Source: Termitomyces sp. T153 (lineage: Eukaryota > Basidiomycota > Agaricomycetes > Agaricales > Lyophyllaceae). From it: a stretch of DNA of 64,000 nt. The notes beneath the pieces were generated by a model. It did no database searches, was not told the DNA's origin, and saw only the letters and a list, made by a program, of their open reading frames with translations. Shown here piece by piece: positions 23,340 through 34,434 of this stretch (the stretch's first letter is position 1; each line of letters begins with the position of its first letter). Location of the stretch: assembly GCA_018296165.2 (NCBI GenBank), contig JACKQL020000076.1:1-64000 (forward strand). The letters are read 5' to 3'. A program made the position numbers and the translations under genes.

Positions 23340-23676
23340 CTACCGCTGGGCGCTCTGAGCCTGTGTATTAGCCTGTGCGAGTCTGTCCTTCTGCGCTTCT
23401 GCTATCACTCTCCTTTGATTAAAATATTCGATCTGTACAAAGTCAGACGCACATCATTCATTGTTAAAACAACGAAATTACCCAGCTCTTTGCACAGTTT
23501 TCTTGGTACTTCCGGCTCTCTGAGGAGCATGTTTTACCTTCCTCGCCTGCTTTGATTACACCTTCACGATCTAAGCAAGCAAAGTATGCGTCTCTGGCCT
23601 CCCAGCAGTGTTGGCGGTCTTGACGTGAAGTTGCATCGAGTTCTTTCGGTTTTGAGCTCCAGCCGAACCATCCCAT
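23340..23676 (-). CDS. COA6: Cytochrome c oxidase assembly factor Coa6
   Basis: A small twin-Cys protein of the mitochondrial intermembrane space that helps deliver copper to subunit 2 of complex IV. Two exons, 23676-23482 and 23432-23340 (minus), separated by a 49-nt GT-AG intron, encode 95 residues. It begins MGWFGWSSKPKELDATSRQD. The first helix has C24-x9-C34 (CWEARDAYFAC) and the second C50-x10-C61 (CSSESRKYQENC), the Coa6/Cox12 arrangement of CX9C and CX10C. The tail IEYFNQRRVIAEAQKD also fits. An upstream in-frame methionine would add 15 residues, but the chosen start gives the usual length. No presequence is expected, since import uses the disulfide relay. Confidence 0.88.
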
Positions 23677-24013
23677 GATGTGATACGCTGAAGTATTAAA
23701 GGAGAGATGACTCCAAATCAAACAGGAGGTGTCGTCCTGTCGACACCGACAGCAGAAGGACCAGGATGGGCAACCATTACATAAGTCACCCGAGTCGAGC
23801 TCCGGGCCGCCTAACGACGGACGCTATCCTTCATAAAATGTGCGTTTTTCTGCAAGATGTGACAGTTTTGTTAGCTGGACCTATCCACTTGGAATGATGG
23901 TAAGGTGGCATTATGTGCTCATTGGCTCACGGGTGCTAATTATATACCTGCACGGTACACGACAGGACAGTAGTCGTGATCCTTCTTCTGAGTAGAATGA
24001 CACCCTTGATTCT

Positions 24014-25296
24014 GTGCTGCGAACTTCTTTGTTTCTAGGCGATCCCGAATCCCTCCAATATAGGACTGCTTGGTGGGATTCCGATCTTATCCGGTCGTGG
24101 TCCCTGGAGAAGAGTTACACTCTGTACCCCGGTTTCCCTCCGAAATGGATTATGCAGCCTGGAATGTACCCAGTCAGCCCAGAACGGGACGAAAGAAAAT
24201 TTTTCTTTGCATGTTGTGAAGGGTCGGAAACCGTTCGCGTATATCTACCACCTCTTTATGAAAACATCGGTCCCGTGGTATGTATGAACCTTTTAATTGA
24301 GAAGAGTTTACGCTCATGCAATCTCCAGGGCTACATTGCTTTTGCTCAAAATGCTCAAGGACAGCACGTAGCTGTCAAATCAGTTCTAGACGGGAGCGAG
24401 GAGCTTCGTTTCTCAAATACCTTCATAATCAAGGGGTGCCCCATTCAATTTCCGCCACGTTATACCTGTTCTAGACGTTCTCGCTTGTGAAAGCCACTGG
24501 TTAGCTGTCATGCCTAGGTCCGTTTCAAATGCTACATTTACTCAGCTCATTCGATAATTTGACATACCATAGGACGTCAAAGCGGATAATATACTCGTCG
24601 TCAACGTCGATACTTGGGACCGCTTTAACTCCTACCGCCAGTCTCTACGTTTACAAGGAAGACTGACGTATGCCTTCTATGACTTCGACTGTTCCACCAC
24701 GTTTCCGCTTTCAATGCCTCTCGAGGAATGTCGTCTTCCAAGCGAGGCTTCTTACAACACCCTGTATAATCAGGTTGCGGGAGATGCGTTACAGGGAGAG
24801 CTCGACTTCAATCCTTTCGCCTTTGACGTCGAAATGCTCGGTGTTATGTTTTGTGAAAATTTACAGGTAAGCTGATCTGTTCCTCCTCATTAGTCTGTTG
24901 ACGTCGGATTTCATTTCCTGTAGCATATGACGCGTAACTGCTGGCACCCCTTTTGGACCATAGATGACTCGCGATATTCTTCGGCGATTCAAAGCTTTAG
25001 AAGCTCTACAATTCTTCGAAGAACATGATATTCCCTTGACATCCCAGTCTATACTATTGCCCGAGCTACTTTTCTCACGTGTGCCATATGATTATCACAA
25101 TCGCTGGAAGTACCTTGATCCAGAATTTGTGGGAAAATGGGGGGTTTACCGTAAGCCTCTTATCCTGCGTTACATTCACTTTCTTCGAGAGATTTGTGTA
25201 TATCCATGGGTCCTCTATACGGTTGGTTTCATACGCTGCGTTGCTCGACTTGTTTGTCGTGGATGCACTCTCCTTCGCATGCCGGGTTGGAAATAG
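24014..25296 (+). pseudogene. Kinase-like gene lacking its catalytic core
   Basis: This resembles a fungal protein-kinase-like family. Intact-looking blocks are LQYRTAWWDSDLIRSW, YPGFPPKWIMQPGMYPVSP and YLPPLYENIGPV (exon to 24277), GYIAFAQNAQGQHVAVKSV (from 24329, with the ATP-binding Lys in VAVK), DVKADNILVVNVDTWDRF (from 24573) and MTRDILRRFKALEALQFFEE (from 24964). Lesions: a one-base loss near 24413, another shift near 24455, loss of all sequence between the VMPR block (about 24515) and DVKADN, which removes the hinge region and the HR of the HRD motif, and shifts near 24938-24963. The first coding exon was not located. The DFD at about 24686 would be the metal-binding motif. The gene is most likely dead. 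Confidence 0.75.
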
Positions 25297-26476
25297 TAGT
25301 CCCTGTACTTTCGTTATTTTCGAATTCAGTCAAAGTTTAGTACCTGATTGTTAGCCTTTGACTGATGTTTAACTTGCAGTCTCTAATATGCGTTCAAAGA
25401 ATTGTTTTAGAATACTTGCTGAAACCTATGCATGTAGTGCCCGACTAGACTCTATATCCCTCAAGACCATATGTAACAAAATGGAAACACAATACTCAAA
25501 TGAAAACAGTCCAGTTTTTCTTCCGATTGCGTGCTGCGCCCAACTTTTATTACTTTATCTTTCATCCCCTACTGCATATCTGATGCTATGCATCAACATT
25601 GTATCAAATTGAAGACTACTAACGAGTAGATGCATAGCTACTGTCGAGAGATTGAGCTTATCGTTGGCTTATCGTCAAAAATGATGATAAAAGAAAACTT
25701 AATCAGAGAACAAAGTGTAACGACGCGTTGCCAAGACTTCACCACGCGGCCTCCGTACATCGGCCTCTGGTCTATCCTCTCTGCCGGACTCTGACTACAT
25801 TGATATTACACACACAGTTCTACGATATATAAAGAGTTCGCTATGTATCGTATCAGTAGTTCTTTCAATTCTAGGACGTACACCTGTTCCTTCGAAAGAC
25901 TCTAAGTTTACTCTCGTGCGACGTTACCGTTTCTCACACGCTACCGTCATACAAAGTCGATACTTATTCTGAAAACATCTTATATTATCTCCGTCAGTAC
26001 TTACATGAACCTGCACATCATGGAATTGACTCTGACGTACGCATATGCGTAGATTGAGGAGGCTCATGTTCCACGCAACATCTGATGCTGCGTCGCCATG
26101 CGTTGAATTCTGACGGATCTTTGGGGAATTTCCATACATATCATAAAATAGCATGAGAGTGTAGTTATAGAACTAGGATACGAGTATAACGGGTATTTTG
26201 GTGCATAGGATGTTTATCCATGTAGCATAGGTTCTGTGGGTATAGGAATTCAGGAAAGTGCAGAGCAAGACATGTCATGCGAAGGAGAACAATAGGCGAT
26301 AGGCGACAGCAAAGAAGACAAATCAACATATAAGTAAAGCAGGATTCGAAGCGAGACAATGACAAAATAAGCTGCATATAGAAGATGATGATAATGACGG
26401 ATAAGAAATTTAAATATAAATGAGGCAGGGTATAGAATAAGTTAGACAGGTAGGCAATGAAAGAAGGATCAAAATG
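25297..26476. other. Intergenic
   Basis: No supported gene in about 1.2 kb. Short ORFs at 25388-25612 (+), 25924-26154 (-) and 26165-26377 (-) have no recognisable features. Composition is host-like and AT-rich near 26390-26450. Confidence 0.5.
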
Positions 26477-28449
26477 TCAAAGAACCAAGACAGACTCCAT
26501 TCTCTGGGTAAAAAGATCAATCCGCGTCTGAAACATTTAGGAAAAGACGTACCGCTGGGTAAAGGCTTGATAACTGTTGTCGCCATGTAAATAAGGCAAT
26601 ATGTGCAAAGCTAGGCACTTACCTGTGGATCTGCCCCTTGTTTGTTCCCTGGTCCCAGACCGGCCTTGGGGGCACTAGATTGTCAGGTCACTATCACAGT
26701 TTGCTTCAAACAACTTTGATTTGACTCACCTCAGATATCGCATTGTCTCCTTGAGGGTAGGATGAGGATTCTCTCCTAATAACAGATAAGCCTCGGAGGC
26801 GCGAATTGAAACGACTGCAAGGTATTCACTTAACAACCTCACTAATGACTGTAAGTATTGGTGAGCATTTACGAGTTGAGGCATTCACAGAGAAAGACTG
26901 ACAACGGTCATGGATGGGAATTGACTGTCCTCCAAGACTTCTTGAGAGTCTTTGCACGCCGAGAAACAAATCTGAAAAGATCCTTCATCGGATAGGCTCG
27001 TTCGAATGAGGGATTAGGATACTCGCAATATTATTCTCAACGTCCTTTCTACGACAACATCTGGACCGGAATCCATCGCAAAACCATTTCTGATTGGTGA
27101 GGTGCATCGTTCTACCGACTAGCATATACCCAAAGCGCCCTTCTTGAATTTGAACACATATTTCGGAGCCTGAGTAAGGAATATGAACGTCCAAAAGAAT
27201 AACGAGACAGACTGAAACTCACAGCGACGTACGACCCTCCGCACTGTGACACGTCGCACAGACTGAGCGAGGGTTCAACAGAGACAAAATGTCGTGACTT
27301 ACAGCGACTCTTCCAATTGTAAACTCGGTTGCATCGATAATGAGGTAAATCTGATAGTGCATCAGCATGCAACATCATGTCAAAGAAAGCGACTCACCTA
27401 GTAACGTGTTTGAATGGCATGTGTCGAAGATGGCCTTAACCACGTTAATTGGCGGACTTAGGAACTAGACGCTAGCGGCTTACGGTCAAGTTACTCATAC
27501 AATCCAAACGCTTGACTAGATATTCCTCAAGGACCTAAGAGACAGCGGCTTCAGAACTCAAGGAATTAGTCATGATCGGTCGGCTAAACATACATCATCA
27601 ATTATACCAGCTTCTTTATCAATGAAGTCATTGGATTGGCGAGTGATCTCGCAGAAACTTCTTCCTTTCTCTGACGCTTCATTTAATTTCCTAAAAGTCT
27701 CGGAATCCGCATTGACACTGGGTAGGATAACTGTCCGCCGGATTTTCTAAGCCGAACCCTGTGGAGCTCACAGTTTTGAGACGTACACTCATCCATTCTA
27801 TCCTCCTCTTTCTGATCATCCGTTTCGTGTTGGAATGAGTGTCCAGCGACTGTAAAGTTCGTGATCCCCGAGGTTAAGCAGAACTAGTTGAGGTCCAACT
27901 CACAATAAAAGAGGTAATGGTCGCCTGGCTGCTGGTCATCATAGAACGTTCGAAGATGCTTTAACTTTGATTCCAGCAAGCAAAGTCAGTGAGTCGAAAC
28001 AGGGAAGCAGAGATCTTGGGCTGACAATGTTCTCCTTCGATGGATAGTGCGTTTCCGGCGTCCCTTCTTTATCCGTGAGAATAGTGATCGATTCCAGTTG
28101 ATATTTGTCCTGCTCTACGATAACGAGACAGCGTTGGGATGATGGATGTCGGTGATGTTATCGAGGATGAACTGACCGATCAACAGATCTCTAAGTTCCT
28201 CCACTTCCTGTTGCGGGCTTCTTAGACGGTATCGGTCCGGGAGGTTGGTATAATTTATTGCGATTAGTAATGCTCGCTTTCTAGGCTCTCGGGGAGATGT
28301 GGCTTCAGACAGTATTTCCAAAGAACACGGCCCCTGAAGCACCAGTCCCGCATTTACAAGCTAGGAAAGTATTCAATCATCCTGAGCAGCATTACTTGTG
28401 GAATGTAGCTTACTAGCGACGAGCATTTACCCTCTGAGTTAATCGACAT
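26477..28449 (-). CDS. Metacaspase-like caspase-domain protein (peptidase C14)
   Basis: A multi-exon minus-strand gene. Exon 1 (28449-28414) encodes MSINSEGKCSSL and joins in phase to exon 2 (28360-28177), which has RKRALLIAINYTN and SPQQEVEELRDLLI, the usual opening of the p20 caspase fold. Exon 3 (28114-28026) gives QLESITILTDKEGTPE. Further exons give QQPGDHYLFY then FAGHSFQHETDDQKEEDRMDE, with the catalytic His of AGH at about 27840, and VLEEYLVKRLD then AIFDTCHSNTLLD, with the catalytic Cys of DTCHS at about 27416. The tail has SACKDSQEVLEDSQFPSMT, then ends near DLFTQRMESVLVL and a stop at 26477. The part between about 27790 and 27620 could not be joined cleanly, so one intron or lesion there is unresolved. 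Family members are Cys proteases cutting after Arg/Lys. Confidence 0.72.
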
Positions 28450-29202
28450 GAAGATGAAAGAAGAGACTAGACACTGGGAAGCAGTGACAGCGGCAGCGAC
28501 AAACAAAAACATTGGGCTGAGCTGATGCTGTGTACGAGTCCAACACCGAGCTTACCAGGAGTGTGCATTTTGTTGAGCCAAACTTGGCGGGACGCGGGAT
28601 TACTTAATGGAGAATGAAGTTGGCCATACACGTGATGTTATGCGGGAATTTACAGGGCAGTTTGATCCTTCATTCGACACTTCATACAACGTGGTATCTA
28701 CCATGTCAAACCGTGCATTGCCTTGCTTCTGTGGGCTCCGGTATTGCGTCATACAATAGGGTCATTAATTTTTCCTTTCAAATATGGACCAAGAGGTCTT
28801 TTCATCTCGGCCAACTGATAAATAATCAGGCGAGCTTGTGGCGCTCAGACATGTCAAGAGATGTCAAGGTCAATTCATGACATACGCGGCATTCAGGCCC
28901 CTTCCTCGTCATGTAGACCCTCAGTCTATTGTTGTTCTTCCCACTCTACGTTGTCTCACATAGTCGGAACCCTTGAGTGATAATCGTGTAGGATGGAAGG
29001 ATGCGATGATCAATCTTCAAGTTTGCTTCCTGCAGCCGTCCATGTCATCAATTATCCCCGTATTGTGATCAAATCGCCCCTAGAGTCCATGTGTTAATCG
29101 ACTTTCCGCTCGCCATATTCTGCGGTCAAATAATTGTCCGCCCGGGAATCTTGGCTATATATAATTGGGGTCAAATGCACATCCTCCTTGAATTTCTGAC
29201 TT
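28450..29202. promoter_or_regulatory. Shared upstream region of a divergent gene pair
   Basis: About 750 bp between the divergently transcribed metacaspase-like gene and the FAD oxidase. No coding frame here looks real. A TATATATAA box at 29156-29164 sits about 40 bp before the oxidase start codon and probably serves that gene. Confidence 0.55.
29156..29164 (+). promoter_or_regulatory. TATA box of the FAD oxidase gene
   Basis: TATATATAA lies 39 bp upstream of the ATG at 29203, in an otherwise GC-balanced stretch. The position suits a short 5' leader. Confidence 0.5.
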
Positions 29203-31210
29203 ATGTTGCGCCATTATCTCATCGCTGGAATCTCTCTGGCCTCCTATGTCTTTGCTCATTCCGCACATTCTGATCTAGATCTCACCACAAGATTCTTTCC
29301 CGTTTGTGCGCAGATCGAAGATGAGACTTCCTCTGCAACATCAGTCTTTTATCCAGGTAGGCCTGGAAACGATTTCTTCTGTCAGCGCGCTGCTCGTTAA
29401 CTTTCATTAGGCGATATCCTAGGTCGTTATGCTGCTGATATCTCCCACTGGGCGAGCTCAAGCACACAGTTCGCAGAGTGTAGTGTCAGGCCTGGGACTG
29501 CAGAGGATGTGGCTAAAATTGTATCGTACCTTGGTTGTTTGATCGTGAAATCATTTAACCACCTTGCACCAGCTTCAAATAGTTGGGTCCACGCGAAAAC
29601 CGTTTGCGGTACGTTCATTTGGCCAATTTGCGAGTCATTACCTCATCTACATCTAGGTAAAAGGTGGTGGACATGCTTCCAATCCTGGTTTCTCCTCTAC
29701 CAACGGCATTCAAATCAGCATGAAGCCATTTTCCGAAGTCACCTATGACGCTGAATCTCAAACTGTTGTCATCGGTGCCGGGCTCATTTGGGACGATGTG
29801 TATGCTGCACTCGCTCCTTATGGAGTCAGTGTAGTTGGTGGCCGGGTGACCGGTGTCGGTGTAGCCGGCTTCATCCTTGGCGGAGGCAAGCCATTTTGGA
29901 TTTCTTCATGTCGATGCTGACATTACTCAGGGTATTCATGGTTGACGAACCAACACGGTTTGACAATTGATACCGTTCTAGCATTTGAGCTCGTCAAGCC
30001 TAATGGCGATATCGTTAATGTAACGGAGGCGTCTGATCCCAATCTTTTTTTCGGGCTGAAGGTAAATTTCCATTCATTGACCTCATCCTTCCCGCTTTCT
30101 CATTCCTGGGTATAAATTCAGGGTGGAATGAATAACTTTGTAAGCAGTGTCTATAAGAAGTATCGCTCTTTCATTCTTCGACACGCCCATGTAGGGGATC
30201 GTTACTCGCTTCACGCTCAAAACTTTCCCCCAAGGTCAAGTCTGGGTAGGAATTTCGAGCCCCAACTTGATTGCATCATCTGAGATATCTTGGCAGGCTG
30301 GTTCCATCACTTATACATTCGATCGTATTCCTAGCGTCACGGCAGCAACTGCCAAGTTCTCTTCTACGGTCACCGACCCTAAAGCTGTAATAATTACCAC
30401 GTACAATTTCCTTCTTGGACAGGTACGTTCGTCTAAACCTTGATCCACACATAGCCTCGATGTTCTCTAGCCCGGAATTTTGCAATTGATCTTCTATGAT
30501 GGCCCTGAACCACCCACCGGCATCTTCGACGACTTCCTGGCCATTCCTCATTTGACGAACGACGTATCAACTCGCGATTTCACGTCTTTTGTCAAGGGTC
30601 TGCCAGCAAATGCTACATATGGGCAGCGGTATGTCGATTTTAGTGTTAATTCATGCCACCGACTAATTCCAATTCATGTCAAGCGGTATTTTCCAGAGTG
30701 TTTCATTGACTGAATACACTACAACTCTGCTCGATGCCGTCTATAACGAAACAGTTGTATGCCTTCTTTACTTTCTTGCCATAATCGTTCTTCTCATCCT
30801 AACAATGTGTCACGCAGTTCTGGGGATCAAGATTAAGTCTACTTAGTGGTTCATTCATCTCGTATGGTGTCGAGCCTTTCCTCCCCACACTCTTCTCACA
30901 CGGCTCTGATTCTGCTTACCCACCCTCACGAGAAAAAGGCCTCTCTCCATTCAACATCTACTTTGCCTGGACCTCCTCCCTCTCCGATGATGAGTTCCAT
31001 GAAGCTGCGAGGCAAAGTGCAGCACAGATCAAGGCTGTAGCTATGGCTGAGGGTCAGGACATTTCAGACGTCGCGATATATCCCAATTACGCTATCTATG
31101 ATACGCCGTTGGAAGGGTTATATGGATCAAATGTGCCGACGTTGCAGGCCTTGAAGGCGTCGCTTGATCCTACAAATGTTATGGGGCTTGCAGGAGGTTT
31201 TAGGCTTTAA
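29203..31210 (+). CDS. Secreted FAD-binding oxidase (PCMH/BBE type)
   Basis: A flavin oxidase of the berberine-bridge/glucooligosaccharide-oxidase superfamily, predicted to be secreted. Eleven exons (29203-29356, 29411-29520, 29573-29608, 29657-29885, 29931-30061, 30122-30139, 30195-30245, 30297-30422, 30471-30628, 30684-30756, 30818-31210) join to 492 residues with no break. A signal peptide is likely (MLRHYLIAGISLASYVFA). The FAD domain has VKGGGHASNPGF, whose His106 is the usual site of covalent FAD attachment, and VVGGRVTGVGVAGFILGGG. The second attachment Cys of bicovalent members is not seen, so single attachment is inferred. The BBE tail has YPNYAIYDTPLEGLYG and DPTNVMGLAGGFRL. Exon 6 is only 18 nt and intron 4 is GC-AG. 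Substrate unknown; sugars, alcohols or amines are all possible. Confidence 0.9.
29886..29930 (+). other. GC-AG intron in the FAD oxidase gene
   Basis: A 45-nt intron with donor GCAAGC and acceptor CTCAG. It joins GGCGGAG to GGTATTCATGG, giving LGGGYSWLTNQHG, the conserved FAD-domain sequence. Reading through instead meets a stop within about 35 bases. Confidence 0.8.
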
Positions 31211-31620
31211 TAATTTGTGCTCTATGTGATAGATATTCTCGCTGCTATGTGTGTAGTGGATTTTGTAGCCTTTCGAATTTAGATTCAGTGCTTTGAGAAA
31301 AATTATACTGTGATTATGGGGGACTCATGACCAGCTGTTGACAAGATGTTGCCTTGCATTGCAAGGTCTTTCCACCATCAGTTTCCCCAGAATTATTTTT
31401 TGTAAGGACAACTTCGAGTGCACATGATGCCCCTCAAATACAACACATACAATTTGGTAGTTTAGTTCTGCGTTGTGCTATAACTATTAACTTTCAATGG
31501 TCTCTTGCTTTGCTATTCTTTGACTAAACTTTATTTTTTGTACTGTTGTTGCTTGCACAGATATTGCTTCCCTCAGCTGATTACTTTCACTAGTTCAAAT
31601 CTGAGGGTGAGCTTATATTT
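31211..31620. other. Oxidase 3' region and gene/transposon boundary
   Basis: No gene. The CG content falls away after about 31410 and the following bases belong to the next transposon island. Confidence 0.5.
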
Positions 31621-33275
31621 TTGATGACATTTTTACCTACTTTTTGGCAAAGACTCTCAAGGACATCCAACAAAGGAGCCAGGAGGGTGTGCAGGAGGAT
31701 TCTGTGGCTCAAGCTGCCTAGGCCCTTCAAGCCTGACATGCCAATGGAAGTAAAATCAGTACATGTGGATGAGTGGGGCCTCCAGGATGGACTTCTGACC
31801 TTCTGAGGATGCATCTACATGCCCAACATCCCAGAACTCTGATAGCATATTGTGGAGCAGCACCATGACTTCCAGGTGGGTGGGGCATCTAAGAACTCTG
31901 ACAGCATACTGTGGAGCAGCACCATGACTCCCAGGTGGTGGAGTATTCAAGAACTTTGACAGCATAGTGTGGAGCAGCACCATGACTCCCAGGTGGTGGA
32001 GCATTGAAGAACTCTGACAGCATATTGTGGAGCAGCACCATGACTCCCAGGTGGTGGAGCATTCAAGAACTTTGACAGCATAGTGTGGAGCAGCACCATG
32101 ACTCCCAGGTGGTGGAGCATTCAAGTACTCTGACAGCATATTGTGGAGCAGCACCATGACTCACAGGTGGGTGGAGCATTCAAGTACTCTGACAGCATAT
32201 TGTGGAGCAGCACCATGACTCCCAGGTGGGTGGAGCATCCAAGAACTCTGACAGCATATTGTAGAGCAGCACCAACCCAACACAAACCACACAAACACAC
32301 ATGACTCCCAGGTGGGTGGAGCATCCAAGAACTCTGACAGCATATTGTAGAGCAGCACCCTAACTCCCAGGTGGTGGAGCATCTAGGAACTTTGACAGCA
32401 TAGTGTGGAGCAGCACCATGACTCCCAGGTGGTGGAGCATTCAAGAACTCTGACAGCATATTGTGGAGCAGCACCATGACTCCCAGGTGGGTGGAGCATC
32501 CAAGAACTCTGACAGCATATTGTAGAGCAGCACCCTAACTCCCAGGTGGTGGAGCATCTAGGAACTTTGACAGCATAGTGTGGAGCAGCACCATGACTCC
32601 CAGGTGGTGGGGCATTCTGTAGGTGGAAGACTCTGGAGCCTGTGTTCCAAAACTATTGGTGGCCTCAGATGTCCCAGTATGTAGACACCTATGCCAGCAC
32701 CTGCAATCTCTGCCTCTGCACCAAGCCTCATTGTCAGTCACCATGGGTCAACTCCACCCTCTTCCCATCCCAGCTGCCCACTAGTTGCTTCAGTGGATTT
32801 TATTGTGAAACTCCTGGATGCTCATGGGTATGATTCAATTATGGTGGTGGTGTCTTACTGGAAGTGAGCTCATTTCATCTCTACTCACACCACCTGCTCT
32901 GCCCTGGGAGTGGCTAGCCTGTATTGGAAGAATGTTTGGAAGCTCTATGGTCTATCTGATGGGTATGTCTTTGACTGAGGCCCTCAGTTTGTTGCAGAAT
33001 TCCCTTGAGAGCTGTACCACCTGCCTGGGGTGAAGCTCTATAAATCACAGCCTATCACCCTCAGTCAGATGGACAGGTAGAGCATGTTAACCAAGAACTG
33101 AAACAGTATCTTCACTTGTTTTGTAATGAGAAGCTGAGCTTCTGCTAGATGCTGAGTTTCTACAACAACCATGTTCATTTTTCTGCTCAGATGACTCCAT
33201 TCTTCCTGGACACTGGATGACACTCTTGCAGCATAACTTTTGGAGAATGATTCAGTAAATGAGTTTGTTGACACC
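31621..33275 (+). pseudogene. Gypsy integrase fragment C, split by a minisatellite
   Basis: The left part encodes RLSRTSNKGARRVCRRILWL, then SVHVDEWGLQDGLLTF, a stop, and CIYMPNIPEL and HIVEQHHD. This is the linker and zinc-binding start of a gypsy integrase. The right part resumes at about 32640 with NYWWPQMSQYVDTYASTCNL and CLCTKPHCQSP (the HHCC Cys pair), then YHPQSDGQ near 33050 and HVNQELKQYLHLF. Between them, at the HHDS position, lies the 58-bp array. Stops and frameshifts are frequent. Flanking RT and chromodomain parts are absent. Confidence 0.8.
31828..32620. repeat. 58/59-bp minisatellite, about 12 full copies
   Basis: Head-to-tail copies begin with CACCATGACTCCCAGGTGGT and end TTGTGGAGCAG. 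Two subtypes occur, one with CTCTGACAGCATATTG and one with CTTTGACAGCATAGTG, sometimes alternating. A GGTGGGTGG versus GGTGGTGG change gives 59 versus 58 bp. One copy near 32272 has a 27-bp insertion rich in ACACAAAC. The unit matches the integrase sequence around PELRQHIVEQHHDS, so it grew from transposon coding DNA. The long minus-strand ORFs across it are artefacts of the repeat. Confidence 0.95.
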
Positions 33276-33403
33276 TGATCCTAACAAAGTAATGCAACAT
33301 TTACTATGATTTACAGTACAATAGTGATTGCAATATTTGTTGTAATTCCTAAGGCATGAAGCTTGAGACAAATAATGCATTAGTAAGGTTCAAAATGTAC
33401 TAC

Positions 33404-33470
33404 AGCAAGAATTGAACCAACAGCCTATAATAAGAATACAAGTATACTATAATAAGCAACATAGCCAACA
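33404..33470 (-). repeat. Candidate SINE-like Pol III repeat, copy 1
   Basis: On the minus strand a TGGCTATGTTGC block (A-box-like, 33467-33456) is followed by GGTTCAATTC (B-box-like, 33418-33409). The core GCTGTTGGTTCAATTC recurs on the plus strand at about 38652, and a related form near 42651. TAATGCATTA occurs downstream in this copy and in the 38652 copy. Confidence 0.35.
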
Positions 33471-33532
33471 CACCATAGTGGTAGTTAAATTTCACTAACA
33501 TCATGGATATGTGTAGCCTTGAAGAAGCTGTC

Positions 33533-33835
33533 TGTAAGGGGATGGTCCCTTTGGGACTGTCCAATTCTATTCTGGACTTCGTCCAAGGATGATCCACCAT
33601 TTTAGCTCATCTGACAGACCATCTGTTATGCCCTGCACCCTTCTGTCCCCATTAGTTGCCTTCTATGAATCTCATGCTTGGACATTACTCAGTATTGATT
33701 ATTGTTAGTTATTCTCCATGACATACCATGAACCAATGAATAGGTATAATGTTAGTCATCATTACTAGCAATGTAGTATATAGGACAGTCTGCAGGATAG
33801 AATATCCTCAGACCAAACAATAGCAGTGTTCACCA
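33533..33835 (+). repeat. Left LTR of the small gag element
   Basis: It shares long runs with the right LTR, such as GATGATCCACCATTTTAGCT, CCTGCACCCTTCTGTCCCC and AATGAATAGGTATAATGTTA. A TAGTATATAGGA motif near 33775 may be its TATA region. Confidence 0.65.
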
Positions 33836-34434
33836 GGTCTATCCATTTATCCAACTGTAAGAACCCCAGCATTGTTGCTCACATTTGGCTTGCTATGCTT
33901 GCCCCTTGCCTGACTCTTAGCTGCCTTGTGCTCCTTTGACTTTTGCTTGTTGCTTGTATCTGCTTGCCTTCTATTGGGTTTATCCATGGAATGTTTGTCC
34001 CCTTACAGGTTGTTTGGTCTCCTATGCTGTCTGCCTTTCTAGCCCACAGCACACAATCCTACCCTCTACTATGTCATTAGACTTTGACTCTAACACTACC
34101 CCTCCAACTTGCTCCCCTACAGCAGCCCCTCTAGCATTGCATCTGGCACTCCCCCAGTTCCTGGGACTGGGCCTGTTCAGACCCTCACTAAACAGCTGAT
34201 TGGTGGCCCACTATGCAGCAGATACAGCTGACTCTCTCTGCCATCAAATGCCAACTAGCTGCTGTGGAGGAAGGGCACTTAGTTGCTGCCACTTGAACTG
34301 CTTCTCAGCATAGTAATTCTCTGCTAGCCAGCCACTCTGCCTCTCCAGGCTATCCTAAGCCTGCTGAGTCTACCAAATCCTCTACTGTGCCCCCCTCTTG
34401 CATTCTTTGATGGGTAACATGCTCTAATACTAAC

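Noticed and set aside
28614..28880. 88-codon ORF upstream of the FAD oxidase
   Set aside because: No family features; it lies in a divergent promoter region and has no supporting splice sites.
31828..32620. Possible CRISPR-like or gene-family repeat
   Set aside because: Units are head-to-tail without unique spacers and derive from integrase codons.
31756..32744. Long minus-strand ORFs rich in LLHNMLSE and PPGSHGAAP repeats
   Set aside because: They are translations of the 58-bp minisatellite. The unit length is not a multiple of three, so the same peptide reappears in different frames, and there is no start or flanking domain.
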